Part shown: in pieces, positions 26,539 to 35,538 of the stretch
Layout of the letters: the number at the start of each line of letters is the position of its first letter
Position numbering within the stretch: the first letter of the stretch is position 1
From: Stenotrophomonas sp. 24(2023)
GTDB lineage: Bacteria > Pseudomonadota > Gammaproteobacteria > Xanthomonadales > Xanthomonadaceae
Direction of reading: 5' to 3'
Assembly (NCBI RefSeq): GCF_030913365.1
Contig: NZ_CP133160.1
Coordinates: 2,952,001-3,016,000, forward strand
Length of the DNA: 64,000 nt
Notes under the pieces: model-generated
Told to the model about the DNA's origin: nothing
Database searches by the model: none
What the model saw: the letters and a program-made list of their open reading frames with translations, nothing else
Position numbers and translations under genes: made by a program

Positions 26539-26688
26539 GGCAGGGCGGGGAAAGCGGCAACGACGACCCGCATCATGCCATGGGCGGCGCGCAGGCGGTC
26601 TGCCTGCGCCCGGCCCCGCCGGCCTGCCCGGCCACCTGCGGCCCGGCCCGGCGGGGGACTGCCGGCAGCAGCCCCCCGACGGCCCCGC

Positions 26689-29241
26689 TCAGAACTGTGT
26701 GCGCAGGGTCAGCAGATAGCTGCGCGGCGTGCCGTAGAAGTTGCCCCCGGTGGCGTAGCCGACGGTCTGGTAATAGACCTTGTCGAAGAGGTTGTCGACG
26801 TTCACCGTCGCCGTCCAGCGCGGGCTGATCTGGTACTGCGCCATCGCGTTCCAGACCGCATGGCCGGGCTGGCTGAAGTTGTAGGTGCCCAGGGCGTTCC
26901 AGTCGGCGTCGTACAGGGTGTCGGTGACGTACTGGCGGCTCTGCACGTTCACGCTGCCGCCCACTTTCCAGCGCGACAGCGCACCGTCCAGCGTGTAGGA
27001 CGTGGACAGCTTGAACAGGTGGCGCGGGGTGATGGTGCTGAACAGTGTGCGGGTGGATTCGTCGCGGGTGCGGGTGAAGGTGTAGCCGGCCGCCAGCTGC
27101 AGGCGCGGCAGCACTTCGCCACTGAGTTCGGCGTCGAAGCCACGGCTGGTCACCTTGCCCTGCGGCAGGTAGCAGCAGTTGCCCGACCATTCCTGGCGGC
27201 TGGTGGGGTAGCGGGGGTCCACCACGGCGCTGCCGGTGCGCGCCACGTTGAACACGCTGAAGGTGGCATTGGCGCGGCCTTCCCACAGTTCCCCCTTCAG
27301 CCCGGCTTCGTAGCTCTTGCCTTCCACCGGGTCCAGTGACGTGCCCGGCGGCGGGCCGGCCTTGGACAGGGCCTGCGGCTTGAGGATGGAGGCGTAGCTG
27401 AGGTACGCCGTCCACTGGTCGTTGAGGTCGTACATCACCCCGCCATAGGGCGTGGTGCGCGAGGGCTCGCGGAAGCGGCTGCCCGAAGTCAGCGTCCAGT
27501 TGCCATTGCCCGCCAGCGACTCGTACACCTGGTTGAACGCATAGCGCGACACGCGCGCGCCGAGGATCACATGCAGGCGGTCGGCCGGGTGCAGGCGCAG
27601 GACGCCGTAGGCCCCCTTCTGCGTCTGGCCCCACGGGTTGTAGCGGCGCGAGGGCGGGTTGGCCGGTGCCGGGTTCCAGGCGCCAGGATGGGCCAGGTCG
27701 ATGTCCTGCACGCCGGTCGGGGTGGGGGAATAGCCCACGTTCCAGAGGCTTTCGATTTCCTGCCGGTCCACGCCCAGCAGGAATTCATGGGTACGCCCGG
27801 CCACGGTGAACGCGCCGGACAGGCTGGCATCGGCCAGGGTCTGCTCGTTCTCGTACAGGTAATGGCCGCCGCCGTACCAGGCCACGCCCTTGCCGGTGGC
27901 CTTGTCCAGCGCGCCGTAGCCGAAGGCGGTGGTGCCGTTGTAGTCGGACGTGGAGCGCATCACGTTGAGCTTGAGCTTCCAGTGGTTGTCGAACTCGTGC
28001 GCCAGCGCGCCGAACAGTTCGGTGGTGCGGCTCTGTGCGGTCGACCACGGCTGGGTCAGGCTGGTGTGGCGGGGCAGGCCGATGTCGCTGCCATCGCTGT
28101 AGCGCGGCACATCACCGCCGCCCACGCCACGGCTGTCGACGATGGCGCGGCTGGCCCCGACGGTCAGCAGGGTGCGCGGCGTCAGGTCGGCCTCCAGCAC
28201 GGCATAGCCCTGCGGCGCGCGCTGGTGGCGGATGTCCACGAAGTAGTCGGTGTCCAGGTAGGACAGCACCGCACGGCCGCGGATGCGTCCGTCCAGCCCC
28301 AGCGGCCCGGTGGCATCGAGCATGGTCTTGCTGTGGTTCCAGCTGCCGACCTGCTGTTCGATGATGAAGCGCGCGGTGGGCAGCGGCTTCTTGCGCACCA
28401 CGTTGATGATGCCGCCCGGGTCGCCCACGCCGCCGAGCAGGCCCGAGGCACCGCGCATGACTTCCACGCGGTCGTAGAAATCCATGTTCTGGTTGACGTT
28501 GTAGGTGTAGCTGGCGATGTTCAGCGGTGCGCCGCCATCGACCTGCATGCTGTCGATCTGGAACCCGCGCGAATAGAAGTAGTTCGAATCGAAGTTCAGC
28601 TGGCTGCTGGTGATGCCGGGGGTGATCGCCAGCGCATCGCGGATGTCCACGCTGCCGTGGTCGTCGAGCTGCTGGCGGGTGATGACCGAGACCGACTGCG
28701 GAATCTCGCGGAACGACTGGTCACTCTTGGAGGCGATCGAGGTCACCCGGCTGGTGTACGAGCGTGCGTCCTCGGTGGTGCCATCGGCGGCGCGGCGCGC
28801 CATCACCTGGATGGTGGCCAGGGTCATCGCCTCGTTGCCTGCCGCCTTGGACGCGGCAGGTGCGGCCTGCAGCACGTAGCTGCCGCCACGGCCACCCACC
28901 ACCGCCAGCCCGGAACCGGCCAGCAGCTGCGCGAAGCCTTCCTGCACGCTGTACTGGCCTTTCAGCCCACTGCTGGTCCGGCCCTGCAGCAGGGCTGGCG
29001 GCATGGTGATGCTGACCCCGGCGCGCGCGGCGAAATCACCCAGGGCCAGGTCCAGCGGGCCGGCACCGATGTCATAGCTGCGGCGCGTGCTGTCCGCAGC
29101 CATGGCCTGCGGGGCCGGGGCGCCAGCGGCCTGCACGGCGGGGATGCCGGCCATCGCCACCAGCGCGCAGCGCACCATCAGCACGAGGGGGGCCGGCGCC
29201 AGGGCGCGCGGCAGCGAGGGGCGGGGGGACCAACGGGGCAT
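26689..29241 (-). CDS. TonB-dependent siderophore receptor with STN signalling domain
   Basis: An 850-residue FecA/FpvA-type outer-membrane receptor. After the signal peptide comes an STN domain (YDIGAGPLDLALGDFAARAG to GGSYVL), then the plug (REIPQSVSVITRQQLDDH, DALAITPGITSSQ, YSRGFQIDSMQVDGG) and a barrel ending SYLLTLRTQF. The STN domain contacts a FecR-type anti-sigma factor when ligand binds; both partners are encoded just upstream. The ATG at 29241 follows AGGAAGGA; an ATG at 29292 would be farther from any ribosome site. Ligand is presumably a ferric siderophore. Confidence 0.92.
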   Translation of the reverse strand: MPRWSPRPSLPRALAPAPLVLMVRCALVAMAGIPAVQAAGAPAPQAMAADSTRRSYDIGAGPLDLALGDFAARAGVSITMPPALLQGRTSSGLKGQYSVQEGFAQLLAGSGLAVVGGRGGSYVLQAAPAASKAAGNEAMTLATIQVMARRAADGTTEDARSYTSRVTSIASKSDQSFREIPQSVSVITRQQLDDHGSVDIRDALAITPGITSSQLNFDSNYFYSRGFQIDSMQVDGGAPLNIASYTYNVNQNMDFYDRVEVMRGASGLLGGVGDPGGIINVVRKKPLPTARFIIEQQVGSWNHSKTMLDATGPLGLDGRIRGRAVLSYLDTDYFVDIRHQRAPQGYAVLEADLTPRTLLTVGASRAIVDSRGVGGGDVPRYSDGSDIGLPRHTSLTQPWSTAQSRTTELFGALAHEFDNHWKLKLNVMRSTSDYNGTTAFGYGALDKATGKGVAWYGGGHYLYENEQTLADASLSGAFTVAGRTHEFLLGVDRQEIESLWNVGYSPTPTGVQDIDLAHPGAWNPAPANPPSRRYNPWGQTQKGAYGVLRLHPADRLHVILGARVSRYAFNQVYESLAGNGNWTLTSGSRFREPSRTTPYGGVMYDLNDQWTAYLSYASILKPQALSKAGPPPGTSLDPVEGKSYEAGLKGELWEGRANATFSVFNVARTGSAVVDPRYPTSRQEWSGNCCYLPQGKVTSRGFDAELSGEVLPRLQLAAGYTFTRTRDESTRTLFSTITPRHLFKLSTSYTLDGALSRWKVGGSVNVQSRQYVTDTLYDADWNALGTYNFSQPGHAVWNAMAQYQISPRWTATVNVDNLFDKVYYQTVGYATGGNFYGTPRSYLLTLRTQF

Positions 29242-29340
29242 GCGGATCGTTCCTTCCTGCGGGGCAGTGATTGGGGTCTCGCTACCTTTCACACGCGAAG
29301 CGGCAGGAAGGGACAGGCGATATGCACCCGAAGGGACGCG

Positions 29341-30318
29341 TTACCGCGCCGGCGTGGTCACCGTCACCCAGTAGGGCGTGTGGTAGACCACGCGCACCGC
29401 CAGCGCCTGCGGCAGGCTGTCCAGCAGCGGGGTGGTGTCGGCCAGCTGGAACACGCCGGAAATGCGCAGGCCGGCCACGGCCGGGTCGCAGCGCAGCACG
29501 CCGGGCCGGTAGCGGCCGAGCTCGGCCAGGAACGCGCCCAGGCGCATGTCGCGCGCGTACAGCACGCCCCGGGTCCAGTCGTCCACGTGCGGATCGGCCG
29601 GGGCCGGCGGCTGGATCGTGGTGGTGGACATCGCCGCCTGCTGGTTGGCCTGCAGTACCTGCGCGGCGCCGCTGGTGCGTGCGCGTACCGCCACGGCGCC
29701 TTCCAGCACGGCCACATGGGTCAGTGCCGGCTGCTGGCGCACGATGAAATGGGTGCCGAGCGCACGCAGGTGTCCTTCTGCCGTGCTGACCACGAACGGG
29801 CGCGCGCGCGGTTGCGGGTCCGGTGCCGTCCAGATCGCGACCGCGCCCTCGCGCAGCCGTACCAGCCGGGCCTCATCGTTGAAGTGGATGTCCACGGCAC
29901 TGGCGGTGTCCAGCTGCAGGCGCGTGCCGTCCTCCAGCTGCACGGTGCGGCCTTCGCCGGTGGCGGTGCGGTGGTCGGCCAGCCAGGTCGGGGCGGGCGC
30001 ATAGCGCCACGCCAGCCAGGCCGCCGGCCCGGTGGAGATCACCACCGCCAGGGTCTTCAGTGCAGCCCGGCGGCGCGCGGCCGGCCGGTCGAGCACCGGC
30101 ATCGCCAGCGCCGCCGGCAGCGCGCCCAGCGTCTGGCTCAGCTGCTGCGCGCGCTGCCACGCGCGTTCGTGTTCCGGATGGGCCCGGCGCCACTGCTGGC
30201 AGCGCTCCTGGTCGCGCGCGCTGGCGTCACCGTCGCGCAGCCGCAGGAACCACTCGGCGGCCTGCAGGGCGATGGATTCGCTGATCCGCGCCGGGCCTGC
30301 ACCGGCGGTGCCGCTCAT
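29341..30318 (-). CDS. fecR: FecR family anti-sigma factor/signal transducer
   Basis: A 325-residue FecR-type protein. The N-terminal cytoplasmic part has the DUF4880-type ALQAAEWFLRLRDGDASARDQERCQQWRRAHPEHERAWQR pattern (split across about 19-58), followed by a membrane segment near 95-110 and the periplasmic FecR domain (TATGEGRTVQLEDGTRLQLDTASAV). It would hold the sigma factor inactive until the receptor reports ligand. Its ATG overlaps the sigma gene stop as ATGA, so the two are coupled. Confidence 0.9.
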   Translation of the reverse strand: MSGTAGAGPARISESIALQAAEWFLRLRDGDASARDQERCQQWRRAHPEHERAWQRAQQLSQTLGALPAALAMPVLDRPAARRRAALKTLAVVISTGPAAWLAWRYAPAPTWLADHRTATGEGRTVQLEDGTRLQLDTASAVDIHFNDEARLVRLREGAVAIWTAPDPQPRARPFVVSTAEGHLRALGTHFIVRQQPALTHVAVLEGAVAVRARTSGAAQVLQANQQAAMSTTTIQPPAPADPHVDDWTRGVLYARDMRLGAFLAELGRYRPGVLRCDPAVAGLRISGVFQLADTTPLLDSLPQALAVRVVYHTPYWVTVTTPAR

Positions 30319-30869
30319 GGTGCAACCATGATGCAGCGGGCCAGTGCCTGTGCGATGTGGCGCTTGACCGTGCGCACGTTCACGCCCAGGCGCTGGGCGA
30401 TGGTGGCCTGGTCCAACCCTTCGATCTGGAACAGCAGGAAGGCGCGACGGACCTCCGGGCGCAGGCCATCGAGCATCGCATCGATGTCCTGCAGCGCCTG
30501 CAGCACGATCGCGTGCTGTTCCGATGAGGGCGCCTGCGCTTCAGGCAGGCGTGCCAGCGCATCCAGGTAGGCCTGTTCCAGCGCGCGGCGGCGGTACAGG
30601 TTGGCCAGCAGGCGCTTGGCCACCAGGGTGAGGTAGGCGCGCGGCTCCTGCAGCGACCAGCCGGCCTGTTTTTCGCTGTTTGCCTCCGGCGCGGTGATCA
30701 GCCTGACGAAGGTGTCCTGGGCCAGGTCGGCGGCATCGAAGGCATTGCCCAGCTTGCGGGCCAGCCAGCGCACCAGCCAGCCATGGTGGTCGCGATACAG
30801 CGACTGCACGCCCTCGTCGGGCGCGGCAGCAGGGCGGGGCAGGGTGGACAGGCCGTTGCTCGGGGACAT
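30315..30869 (-). CDS. fecI: FecI-type ECF sigma factor
   Basis: A 184-residue ECF sigma factor. Region 2 is in SLYRDHHGWLVRWLARKLGNAFDAADLAQDTFVRL (split at about 24-58), and region 4 in RPEVRRAFLLFQIEGLDQATIAQRLGVNVRTVKRHI (about 137-172), with a clear helix-turn-helix. It should direct RNA polymerase to the receptor promoter when released by FecR. A Fur box 51 bp upstream of the start indicates iron repression. Gene order sigma, anti-sigma, receptor is the usual iron-uptake arrangement. Confidence 0.92.
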   Translation of the reverse strand: MSPSNGLSTLPRPAAAPDEGVQSLYRDHHGWLVRWLARKLGNAFDAADLAQDTFVRLITAPEANSEKQAGWSLQEPRAYLTLVAKRLLANLYRRRALEQAYLDALARLPEAQAPSSEQHAIVLQALQDIDAMLDGLRPEVRRAFLLFQIEGLDQATIAQRLGVNVRTVKRHIAQALARCIMVAP

Positions 30870-30919
30870 GCAGTGGGAGCCCTTCCGCGTCCTGCGGCCG
30901 GTGGAGAGATGAGTCAGGG

Positions 30920-30938
30920 AATGAGATCCATTCTCATT
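30920..30938. promoter_or_regulatory. Fur box
   Basis: AATGAGA and TCTCATT form a perfect 7-bp inverted repeat around a 5-bp centre, very close to the Xanthomonas Fur consensus. It lies in front of fecI. The remaining gap to ssb (30939-31263) holds a TATGAT hexamer at 31112-31117 that could be the ssb minus-ten box; I see no gene in it. Confidence 0.85.
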
Positions 30939-31263
30939 GATGGGCGCGCCGATTGCAACGCGGGGCGGGCGACGACCGTCGTGCCGCCATAAAGCGCGAC
31001 GGCCTGCGCAGGGAGGGCGCCGGGCGATAGCAGCGGCGCGTGGTCGATGGGGTATGCATTCTTCCTAAGCTATTGAAATGCAAGAGGCTGTGTGGATTCT
31101 GGTCGGGCTGTTATGATGGTCTGCCTTCACCCACATCCCTTGCTGGAAGTGGTGGACCCGTGCCATCGCAGGCCGGTCGGACGACGCGCAAGGCGTTCGG
31201 CCACCGCCATCGGCCTTTGCCACGTTTCACCCACTTTTGGCACACAGCAGGAAGAGCAACCCT

Positions 31264-31833
31264 ATGGCGCGTGGCATCAACAAAGTCATCCTGGTCGGCA
31301 ATCTCGGCAACGACCCGGACGTGAAGTACACCCAGGGTGGCATGGCGATCACCCGCATCAGCCTGGCCACCACCAGCGTCCGCAAGGACAAGGACGGCAA
31401 CCAGCAGGAACGCACCGAATGGCACCGCGTGGTGTTCTTCGGCAAGCTGGGCGAAATCGCCGGCGAATACCTGCGCAAGGGCAGCTCGGTCTACGTCGAA
31501 GGCAGCCTGCGCTACGACAAGTACACCGGCCAGGACGGCGTGGAGAAGTACTCCACCGACATCATCGCCGACGAAATGCAGATGCTGGGCGGCCGCGGTG
31601 AAGGCGGTGGCGGTGGCGGTGGCGGTAACTACGGTGACCGTCCGCAGCGCCAGCAGGCCCCGCGCCAGGAGTACGGCGGTGGCGGCGGCCAGCGTGGCGG
31701 CCAGGGCGGTGGTTACGGCAACCAGGGCGGTGGCAACCAGGGCGGCTATGGCAACCAGGGTGGCAACCAGCGCCCGCAGCCGCAGCAGGCGCCGCCGATG
31801 GACGACTTTGCTGACGACGATATTCCGTTCTGA
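31264..31833 (+). CDS. ssb: Single-stranded DNA-binding protein
   Basis: A 189-residue SSB. The N-terminal OB fold runs from MARGINKVILVGNLGNDPDVKY to about residue 110. It is followed by a long Gly/Gln/Asn-rich linker with repeated GGNQGG and GGYGNQ units (about 117-178) and the acidic tip DDFADDDIPF, which recruits repair and replication partners. The start MARGINKV was chosen over an ATG at 31237 because SSB proteins begin there. A strong terminator follows. Confidence 0.97.
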   Translation: MARGINKVILVGNLGNDPDVKYTQGGMAITRISLATTSVRKDKDGNQQERTEWHRVVFFGKLGEIAGEYLRKGSSVYVEGSLRYDKYTGQDGVEKYSTDIIADEMQMLGGRGEGGGGGGGGNYGDRPQRQQAPRQEYGGGGGQRGGQGGGYGNQGGGNQGGYGNQGGNQRPQPQQAPPMDDFADDDIPF

Positions 31834-31858
31834 TTCCGCCAGGCTCGAGCCTGCACAG

Positions 31859-31894
31859 AACCCCGGCATGCCCCAGCGCCTGCCGGGGTTTTTT
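31859..31894 (+). terminator. Rho-independent terminator of ssb
   Basis: AACCCCGGCA pairs with TGCCGGGGTT around a 12-nt loop and is followed by a T run. Confidence 0.88.
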
Positions 31895-31912
31895 GTTGTG
31901 GCGTGGGCGCAC

Positions 31913-32059
31913 ATGACGCCCTCCCGCCTTGCCTGCATGGCGCTGCTGCTGATTCCCGGTGGCTGCGGCGATGCCGGCATTCCAGCCGTTGATCGGCAAC
32001 GACGCGGACGTCGGGCCGCGCTGGCACCCGCACCTGCGCGCGCTGGCCGGGGCCGATAG
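31913..32059 (+). pseudogene. Possible remnant of a small lipoprotein gene
   Basis: A 48-residue frame begins MTPSRLACMALLLIPGGCGD, which looks like a lipoprotein signal with Cys after GG. Beyond residue 25 this frame turns basic and repetitive, whereas a neighbouring frame (from 31971) reads more protein-like residues FQPLIGNDADVGPRW and ends at a stop near 32078. That suggests a frameshift in an old gene. Weakly supported; the rest of the gap up to 32202 shows nothing else. Confidence 0.2.
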
Positions 32060-32202
32060 GGAACGGTCGACGCCCTGAGCCCAACGCTGCCTGCGCTTCC
32101 CACGCTGCTGATGTGCTGCACACCTGCACCTGCCCAACGGTGAGGGGGCCGGCATCGGTCTTTCCGTTGTGCCCCGCAGCATCTTTTTTCGTGCACCGCG
32201 GC

Positions 32203-32232
32203 TTGCAAAAAAACGAATTCCTCCCGTATGGT
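32203..32232 (+). promoter_or_regulatory. Promoter of the 3-keto-glycoside operon
   Basis: TTGCAA at 32203-32208 and TATGGT at 32227-32232 with an 18-bp spacer. The LacI-type operator begins at the last base of the minus-ten box, a position suited to repression. Confidence 0.55.
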
Positions 32233-32245
32233 GCAATCGATTGCA
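32232..32245. promoter_or_regulatory. LacI-type operator, left copy
   Basis: TGCAATCGATTGCA, a perfect 14-bp palindrome, 49 bp upstream of the first gene of the rightward operon. The identical sequence occurs at 40972-40985 beside the LacI gene. Confidence 0.85.
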
Positions 32246-32294
32246 TTGCGGCGAATCATCAGGGTTTGATACCGGTTGGGAGGCCGGTACGTGG

Positions 32295-33191
32295 ATGTCC
32301 ATCGATTCGATCGGACCGGCGCCTGCGCCGGGGTTCACGCGGCGCGATGCGCTGCGCCTTGCGGTTGCCGGGAGCGTTGGCCTGGGCGCGGCGGGCGTCC
32401 TGCCCGCGTTCGCTGCCGAGGCCCCGCTCAAGGGCACGCTGAAGCATTCCGTGGCCCGCTGGACGTTTCCGCAGCTGTCGGTGGCCCAGCTCTGCCAGAC
32501 GGTGAAGGGCATTGGCTTTGCCGCCATCGATCTGGTCGGGCCGGCCGACTGGCCCACGCTCAAGGCCCACGGTGTCTACAGTTCGATGTGCAACGGCGCC
32601 GAGCTGGGGCTGACCAAAGGGTTTGCCGGCCGCCAGTTCCACGATGAACTGTTCACGCGCTACATGCGCCACATCGACCTGGTGGCCGACGCCGGCTATC
32701 GCAACCTCATCTGCTTTTCCGGCAACCGCGATGGCATGGACCCGCAGCAGGGCATGGCCCATGCCGAAGCCGGGATCAAGCGCATCCTCGGCCATGCCGA
32801 AAAGCGCGGCGTGGTGCTGGTGATGGAGCTGCTGAACTCCAAGGTCGATCATCACGACTACCTGTGCGACCACTCCGCGTGGGGCGTGGAGCTGTGCCAG
32901 CGGATCGGCTCGGATCACTTCGGCCTGCTCTACGACATCTACCACATGCAGATCATGGAAGGCGACATCATCGCCACCATCGGCAAGCATCATGCGTGCT
33001 TCAAGCACTACCACACCGCGGGCGTGCCTGGCCGACACGAGATCGGCGACCAGCAGGAACTGCACTATCCCGCCATCTGTCGCGCGATCCGCGACACCGG
33101 TTTCGATGGGTATCTGGCGCAGGAATTCATGCCTGCGGCACCGGACCCCATCGGCTCGCTGCGCGAGGCGATCCGCCTCTGCGATGTCTGA
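32295..33191 (+). CDS. Tat-exported TIM-barrel isomerase-like protein
   Basis: A 298-residue sugar phosphate isomerase/epimerase-family protein, hydroxypyruvate-isomerase-like. The N-terminus carries a twin-arginine signal (FTRRDALRLAVAGSVGLGAA, about 16-35), so it is exported folded, which is unusual for this normally cytoplasmic fold. Metal-site residues of the family are visible as Glu in VLVMELLNSKVDHHDY, Asp and His in YDIYHMQIMEG, His in FKHYHTAGVPGR, and Glu in LAQEFMP. The ATG at 32295 places the Tat motif correctly. It opens an operon with the GMC dehydrogenase and may isomerise or split the oxidised sugar in the periplasm. Confidence 0.85.
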   Translation: MSIDSIGPAPAPGFTRRDALRLAVAGSVGLGAAGVLPAFAAEAPLKGTLKHSVARWTFPQLSVAQLCQTVKGIGFAAIDLVGPADWPTLKAHGVYSSMCNGAELGLTKGFAGRQFHDELFTRYMRHIDLVADAGYRNLICFSGNRDGMDPQQGMAHAEAGIKRILGHAEKRGVVLVMELLNSKVDHHDYLCDHSAWGVELCQRIGSDHFGLLYDIYHMQIMEGDIIATIGKHHACFKHYHTAGVPGRHEIGDQQELHYPAICRAIRDTGFDGYLAQEFMPAAPDPIGSLREAIRLCDV

Positions 33192-33221
33192 AACGATATC
33201 CACCCAGGTGAAGTAGAACCC

Positions 33222-34907
33222 ATGGCAGATAATCACTACGACGCGATCGTCGTCGGCTCGGGAATCAGTGGCGGTTGGGCGGCAAAGGAACTGACCGAGA
33301 AGGGTCTGAAGGTGCTGATGCTGGAACGCGGACGCAACATCGAGCACGTCAAGGACTACGTCAATGCGATGAAGGAGGCGTGGGATTTCCCGCACCGCAA
33401 CCGGCCCACGCAGGCGATGAAGGCCGCCTATCCGGTGTTGATGCGCGACTACGGCCTGGTGGAGAACCTGCAGGGCATGTGGGCCGACGAGAAGGAATCG
33501 CCGTACATCGAGACCAAGCGCTTCGACTGGTTCCGCGGCTATCACGTGGGCGGGCGTTCGCTGCTGTGGGGGCGGCAGAGCTACCGGCTGTCGGACCTGG
33601 ATTTCCAGGCGAACCTCAAGGACGGCATCGCCACCGATTGGCCGATCCGCTACGCCGACATCGCGCCCTGGTATGACCACGTGGAGAAGTTCGCCGGCAT
33701 CGCCGGTACGCGCGAGGGGCTGGATGTGCTGCCGGATGGCGAGTTCCTGCCGCCGATCCCGCTGAACATCGTCGAGAAGGACGTGGCCGCGCGCATCAAG
33801 AAAGCTTTTGGCGGCACGCGGCACATGATCCACTCGCGCACGGCCAACATCACCCAGCCCAAGCCCGAGCAGGGCCGCGTCAACTGCCAGTACCGCAACA
33901 AATGCATCCTGGGCTGTCCCTTCGGCGCCTATTTCTCGACCCAGGCGGCAACGCTGCCGGCGGCGATGAAGACCGGCAACCTGACGCTGCGGCCGTTCTC
34001 GATCGTCAAGGAAGTGCTCTACGACAAGGACCGCAAGCGGGCACGCGGCGTGGAGATCATCGATGCCGAAACCGGCCAGACCTACCAGTACACGGCCAAC
34101 GTGATCTTCCTCAACGCCTCGGCCTTCAACTCGACCTGGCTGCTGATGAACTCGGCCACCGATGTCTGGGAGGGCGGGCTGGGCTCGTCGTCCGGTGAGC
34201 TGGGGCACAACGTGATGGACCATCACTTCGGCGCCGGTGCCTCCGGCCGGGTCGAGGGCTACGACGACAAGTACTACTTCGGGCGCCGTCCCTGTGGCTT
34301 CTACGTGCCGCGCTTCCGCAACGTGGCCGCGGACAAGCGGGGCTACCTGCGCGGGTTCGGCTACCAGGGCAGTGCCAGCCGCACCGGCTGGTCGCGCGAG
34401 ATCGCCGAGCTGAGCATCGGTGCCGACCTGAAGGAGGCGCTCACCCAGCCGGGCGACTGGCAGATCGGCATGACCGGGTTCGGCGAAATGCTGCCCCACC
34501 ACGACAACACGATCCGCCTGGACCGGCACGTCAAGGACAAATGGGGGTTGCCGGTACTGGCGATGGATGTTTCCCTGCGCGCCAACGAGAAGGCCATGCG
34601 CAAGGACATGGCCGCCGATGCCGCCGAGATGCTTGAGGCCGCCGGGGTGAAGGACGTGAAGATGCACGACAACGACTACGCCCCGGGCAAGGGCATCCAT
34701 GAAATGGGAACCGCGCGCATGGGCCGTGACCGCCGCACCTCGGTGTTGAACCAGCACAACCAGCTGTGGGATGCGCCCAATGTCTATGTCACCGATGGCG
34801 CCTGCATGACCTCCAGCGCGTGCGTGAACCCGTCGCTGACCTACATGGCGCTGACCGCGCGGGCGGCCGACCACGCCGTGCGCGAACTGAAAGCGGGGAA
34901 CCTGTGA
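33222..34907 (+). CDS. GMC flavoprotein dehydrogenase, large subunit (glucoside 3-dehydrogenase-like)
   Basis: A 561-residue GMC oxidoreductase. The FAD-binding motif VGSGISGGWAAKEL is near 9-22. Cys222, Cys228 and Cys232 form C-x5-C-x3-C, the same spacing that binds a 3Fe-4S cluster in the FAD-glucose dehydrogenase catalytic subunit of Burkholderia. The C-terminal catalytic region shows the His of IHEMGTARMG and the Asn of SACVNPSLTYMAL. It has no signal peptide of its own and should ride out with the Tat-tagged small subunit, whose ATG overlaps its stop. With that subunit and the cytochrome c it resembles LacA/LacC/LacB of Caulobacter, which oxidise sugars at carbon 3. Confidence 0.9.
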   Translation: MADNHYDAIVVGSGISGGWAAKELTEKGLKVLMLERGRNIEHVKDYVNAMKEAWDFPHRNRPTQAMKAAYPVLMRDYGLVENLQGMWADEKESPYIETKRFDWFRGYHVGGRSLLWGRQSYRLSDLDFQANLKDGIATDWPIRYADIAPWYDHVEKFAGIAGTREGLDVLPDGEFLPPIPLNIVEKDVAARIKKAFGGTRHMIHSRTANITQPKPEQGRVNCQYRNKCILGCPFGAYFSTQAATLPAAMKTGNLTLRPFSIVKEVLYDKDRKRARGVEIIDAETGQTYQYTANVIFLNASAFNSTWLLMNSATDVWEGGLGSSSGELGHNVMDHHFGAGASGRVEGYDDKYYFGRRPCGFYVPRFRNVAADKRGYLRGFGYQGSASRTGWSREIAELSIGADLKEALTQPGDWQIGMTGFGEMLPHHDNTIRLDRHVKDKWGLPVLAMDVSLRANEKAMRKDMAADAAEMLEAAGVKDVKMHDNDYAPGKGIHEMGTARMGRDRRTSVLNQHNQLWDAPNVYVTDGACMTSSACVNPSLTYMALTARAADHAVRELKAGNL

Positions 34908-35494
34908 TGGAACGCCGCGAACTGCTGAAGATGATCGTCGCTGCCACCGGTGCGGCGATGATAGGCCTGCCGCTCCCAGGGCAGGCGCAGGCCCCGGCCC
35001 CGGCGCCGGTTGCGGGGGCTGCGCCGCTGTTCACCGCTGCCGACATCGTCATGCTGGATGAGATTGCCGAGACCATCCTGCCGCGCACCGGCACGCCGGG
35101 TGCCAAGGACACCGCTGCCGGGCAGTTCATGGCGCAGTTCGTCAGCGCCTGCTACACCGCCCAGCAGCAGGCGACGTTCCGTGCCGGCCTGGCCGACATC
35201 GACGCGCGCGCCGGCGGCCGCTTCGTATCCCTCACACCGCAGGCCCGCACCGCGCTGCTGCGCACGCTGGATACAGAGGCCAGGGCGCGCAGCGTCGAGG
35301 TGAACGAAACCGGCACCACCGCGTCGGCCAAGGCGGCACCGCACTACTTCACGATGATCAAGCAGCTGACCATCTTCGGTTTCTTCACCTCCAAGGTCGG
35401 TGCGACCGAGGTGCTGAAGTACGTGGCCGTACCCGGCCGCTACGACGGCGATCTTGCCTATGCGCCGGGTACGCCTGCCTGGGCGACCAGCTGA
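34907..35494 (+). CDS. Gluconate 2-dehydrogenase subunit 3 family protein (small subunit of the GMC enzyme)
   Basis: A 195-residue small subunit. MERRELLKMIVAATGAAMI is a twin-arginine signal, which would carry the large subunit across the inner membrane. The mature part has the family's DEIAETILPRTGTPGAKDT segment (about 47-65) and a C-terminal FFTSKVGATEVLKYVAVPGRYDGD block. The start overlaps the GMC stop as TGATG. Small subunits of this type are needed for export and maturation of GMC dehydrogenases and lack catalytic residues. Confidence 0.88.
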   Translation: MERRELLKMIVAATGAAMIGLPLPGQAQAPAPAPVAGAAPLFTAADIVMLDEIAETILPRTGTPGAKDTAAGQFMAQFVSACYTAQQQATFRAGLADIDARAGGRFVSLTPQARTALLRTLDTEARARSVEVNETGTTASAKAAPHYFTMIKQLTIFGFFTSKVGATEVLKYVAVPGRYDGDLAYAPGTPAWATS

Positions 35495-35538
35495 TGGACC
35501 GCCCCTCTTCGCTGATGCCTCACTCTCCAGGAAACCCG

